The position numbers and the translations under genes were made by a program. The notes under the pieces were generated by a model that searched no databases, was not told the origin of the DNA, and worked only from the letters and a program-made list of their open reading frames with translations. A stretch of DNA of 64,000 nt from Tatumella saanichensis (GTDB lineage Bacteria; Pseudomonadota; Gammaproteobacteria; Enterobacterales; Enterobacteriaceae), in contig NZ_ATMI01000004.1 of assembly GCF_000439375.1 (NCBI RefSeq), forward strand, positions 62,001 to 126,000, written 5' to 3'. Positions 63,092-64,000 of the stretch are shown here, piece after piece (within the stretch, counting starts at the first letter, position 1; each line of letters starts with the position of its first letter).

Positions 63092-64000
63092 CTATTCCTG
63101 AATGCCGTAATGTTCCAGCATCGCGTCCAGTGCCGGCTCACGGCCACGGAAGCGGGTAAACAGCGTCATTGGCTCTTCAGAGCCGCCACGGCTGAGAATA
63201 TTATCGAGGAAAGATTGCCCGGTTTCTCGGTTGAAAATACCTTCCTCTTCAAAACGAGAGTAAGCATCCGCCGCCAGTACATCTGCCCACAGGTAGCTGT
63301 AATATCCCGCCGCGTAGCCGCCCGCAAAGACATGGCTAAACGCATGTGGGAAGCGGCCCCAAGCCGGTGAAGGCACCACGGCGACTTCTTTTTTCACATC
63401 CTGCAGGGTTTCCAGTACGCGGGCACCTTTGGCTGGGTCATATTCCGCATGAAGGCGGAAATCAAACAGGCCAAATTCCAGCTGACGCAGGATAAACATC
63501 GCCGCATTGTAGTTTTTCGCCGCCAGCATTTTTTCCAGCAGATCCTGAGGTAATGGCTCACCCGTTTCATAATGGCCGGAGATAAACGCCAAGGCATCGG
63601 GCTCCCAGCACCAGTTTTCCATAAACTGGCTTGGTAGTTCGACCGCATCCCAAGGCACCCCGCTGATACCGGAAACACCGGCAGTATCGATTTCAGTCAG
63701 CATGTGGTGCAAGCCGTGGCCGAACTCATGGAACAGGGTGATCACTTCATCATGGGTAAACAGCGCCGGTTTCCCGTTCAATGGACGATTAAAGTTACAG
63801 GTCAGGTAAGCCACCGGGTACTGTAGCGTCCCATCCGCTTTACGGCGACGGCCTGCGCAATCATCCATCCATGCCCCACCACGCTTGTTTTCACGGGCAT
63901 AAAGGTCCAGATAGAAGCTGCCGCGTAGCTCACCGTTTTCATCATACAGTTCGAAGAAACGCACATCTGGATGCCAGACATCCACATCGTGACGCTCTTT
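63092..64000 (-). CDS. prlC: Oligopeptidase A, C-terminal part (partial)
   Basis: 302 codons to the right edge of the window; the gene continues beyond it (E. coli PrlC has 680 residues). M3 zinc metallopeptidase: VIYLFHEFGHGLHHML-type site with HEFGH zinc ligands, WDAVELPSQFMENWCWEPD and AGGYAAGYYSYLWADVLAADAYSRFEEEGIF. It degrades signal peptides and small peptides in the cytoplasm. The frame remains open to base 64000 (KERHDVDVWHPDVRFFELYD), so no start is called. Confidence 0.95.
   Translation of the reverse strand, partial: KERHDVDVWHPDVRFFELYDENGELRGSFYLDLYARENKRGGAWMDDCAGRRRKADGTLQYPVAYLTCNFNRPLNGKPALFTHDEVITLFHEFGHGLHHMLTEIDTAGVSGISGVPWDAVELPSQFMENWCWEPDALAFISGHYETGEPLPQDLLEKMLAAKNYNAAMFILRQLEFGLFDFRLHAEYDPAKGARVLETLQDVKKEVAVVPSPAWGRFPHAFSHVFAGGYAAGYYSYLWADVLAADAYSRFEEEGIFNRETGQSFLDNILSRGGSEEPMTLFTRFRGREPALDAMLEHYGIQE

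Noticed and set aside
1-64000. CRISPR arrays, insertion sequences, prophage or integrase genes
   Set aside because: None seen: no regularly spaced repeats, no transposase-like or integrase-like proteins. The only direct repeat of note is the tRNA-tail unit at 6627-6828.

Overview
The window is chromosomal DNA of an enterobacterium (Enterobacterales). Almost every housekeeping protein reads as a close relative of its Escherichia coli counterpart (Rep, PpiC, SodA, GlyQ/GlyS, FdhD, EptB, UspA/UspB, RsmJ, PrlC), with small intergenic gaps, strong GGAG-type ribosome binding sites and many E. coli-style intrinsic terminators. The gene neighbourhoods match the E. coli 78-88 minute regions but are reshuffled. 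A secreted GH28 polygalacturonase and many uptake and efflux systems suggest a plant- or insect-associated member, possibly of the Erwiniaceae (Pantoea, Erwinia or Tatumella type). That placement is inference; no 16S rRNA gene is present.

Layout. 1-6500: end of gppA, rep, ppiC, yhjJ and the c-di-GMP phosphodiesterase gene hmsP/pdeK. 6600-8700: tRNA-Pro(UGG) with a duplicated 3' end and terminator, then eptB. 8900-16000: a small alarmone-type HD hydrolase, yiaF, yibL, a VirK-family protein, sodA, a class III aminotransferase divergent from a DeoR regulator, fdhD. 16000-24600: glyQ-glyS, a GlxA-type regulator with a cysteine hydrolase, an OsmC protein, a likely sigma-S-driven yghA plus AGE-epimerase operon, yehS. 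24800-30800: mmuM, an OFA-family transporter and a Fur-boxed iron/siderophore ABC system. 30800-36100: a TetR-controlled complete tripartite efflux operon ending in a PII-like DUF190 gene. 36000-39700: a LysR gene divergent from yjiH-yjiG-M20 peptidase. 39700-44400: GH28 pectinase, and mtnB plus a BisC-family reductase behind a MetJ-like operator. 44500-48200: NCS1 permease divergent from a hydroxypyruvate-isomerase-like gene and an N-formylglutamate-amidohydrolase-like gene, with a candidate small RNA between. 48400-57600: a ProP-like transporter with a structured leader, a five-gene peptide-type ABC transporter, and a YczR-like MocR regulator divergent from yczE. 57900-64000: a small secreted protein, yhiN, a frameshifted pitA, uspB, uspA, rsmJ and the 3' part of prlC.

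Best candidates for something undescribed: the tRNA-tail repeat with a cloverleaf-like fold; the orphan promoter/terminator unit at about 46131-46232; the two-hairpin leader of the ProP-like gene, which covers its own ribosome binding site; the joining of an efflux pump to a PII-like protein; and the MetJ-type control of a methionine-salvage gene paired with a sulfoxide-reductase-family enzyme. All rest on reading the sequence by eye; no database search or folding program was run.
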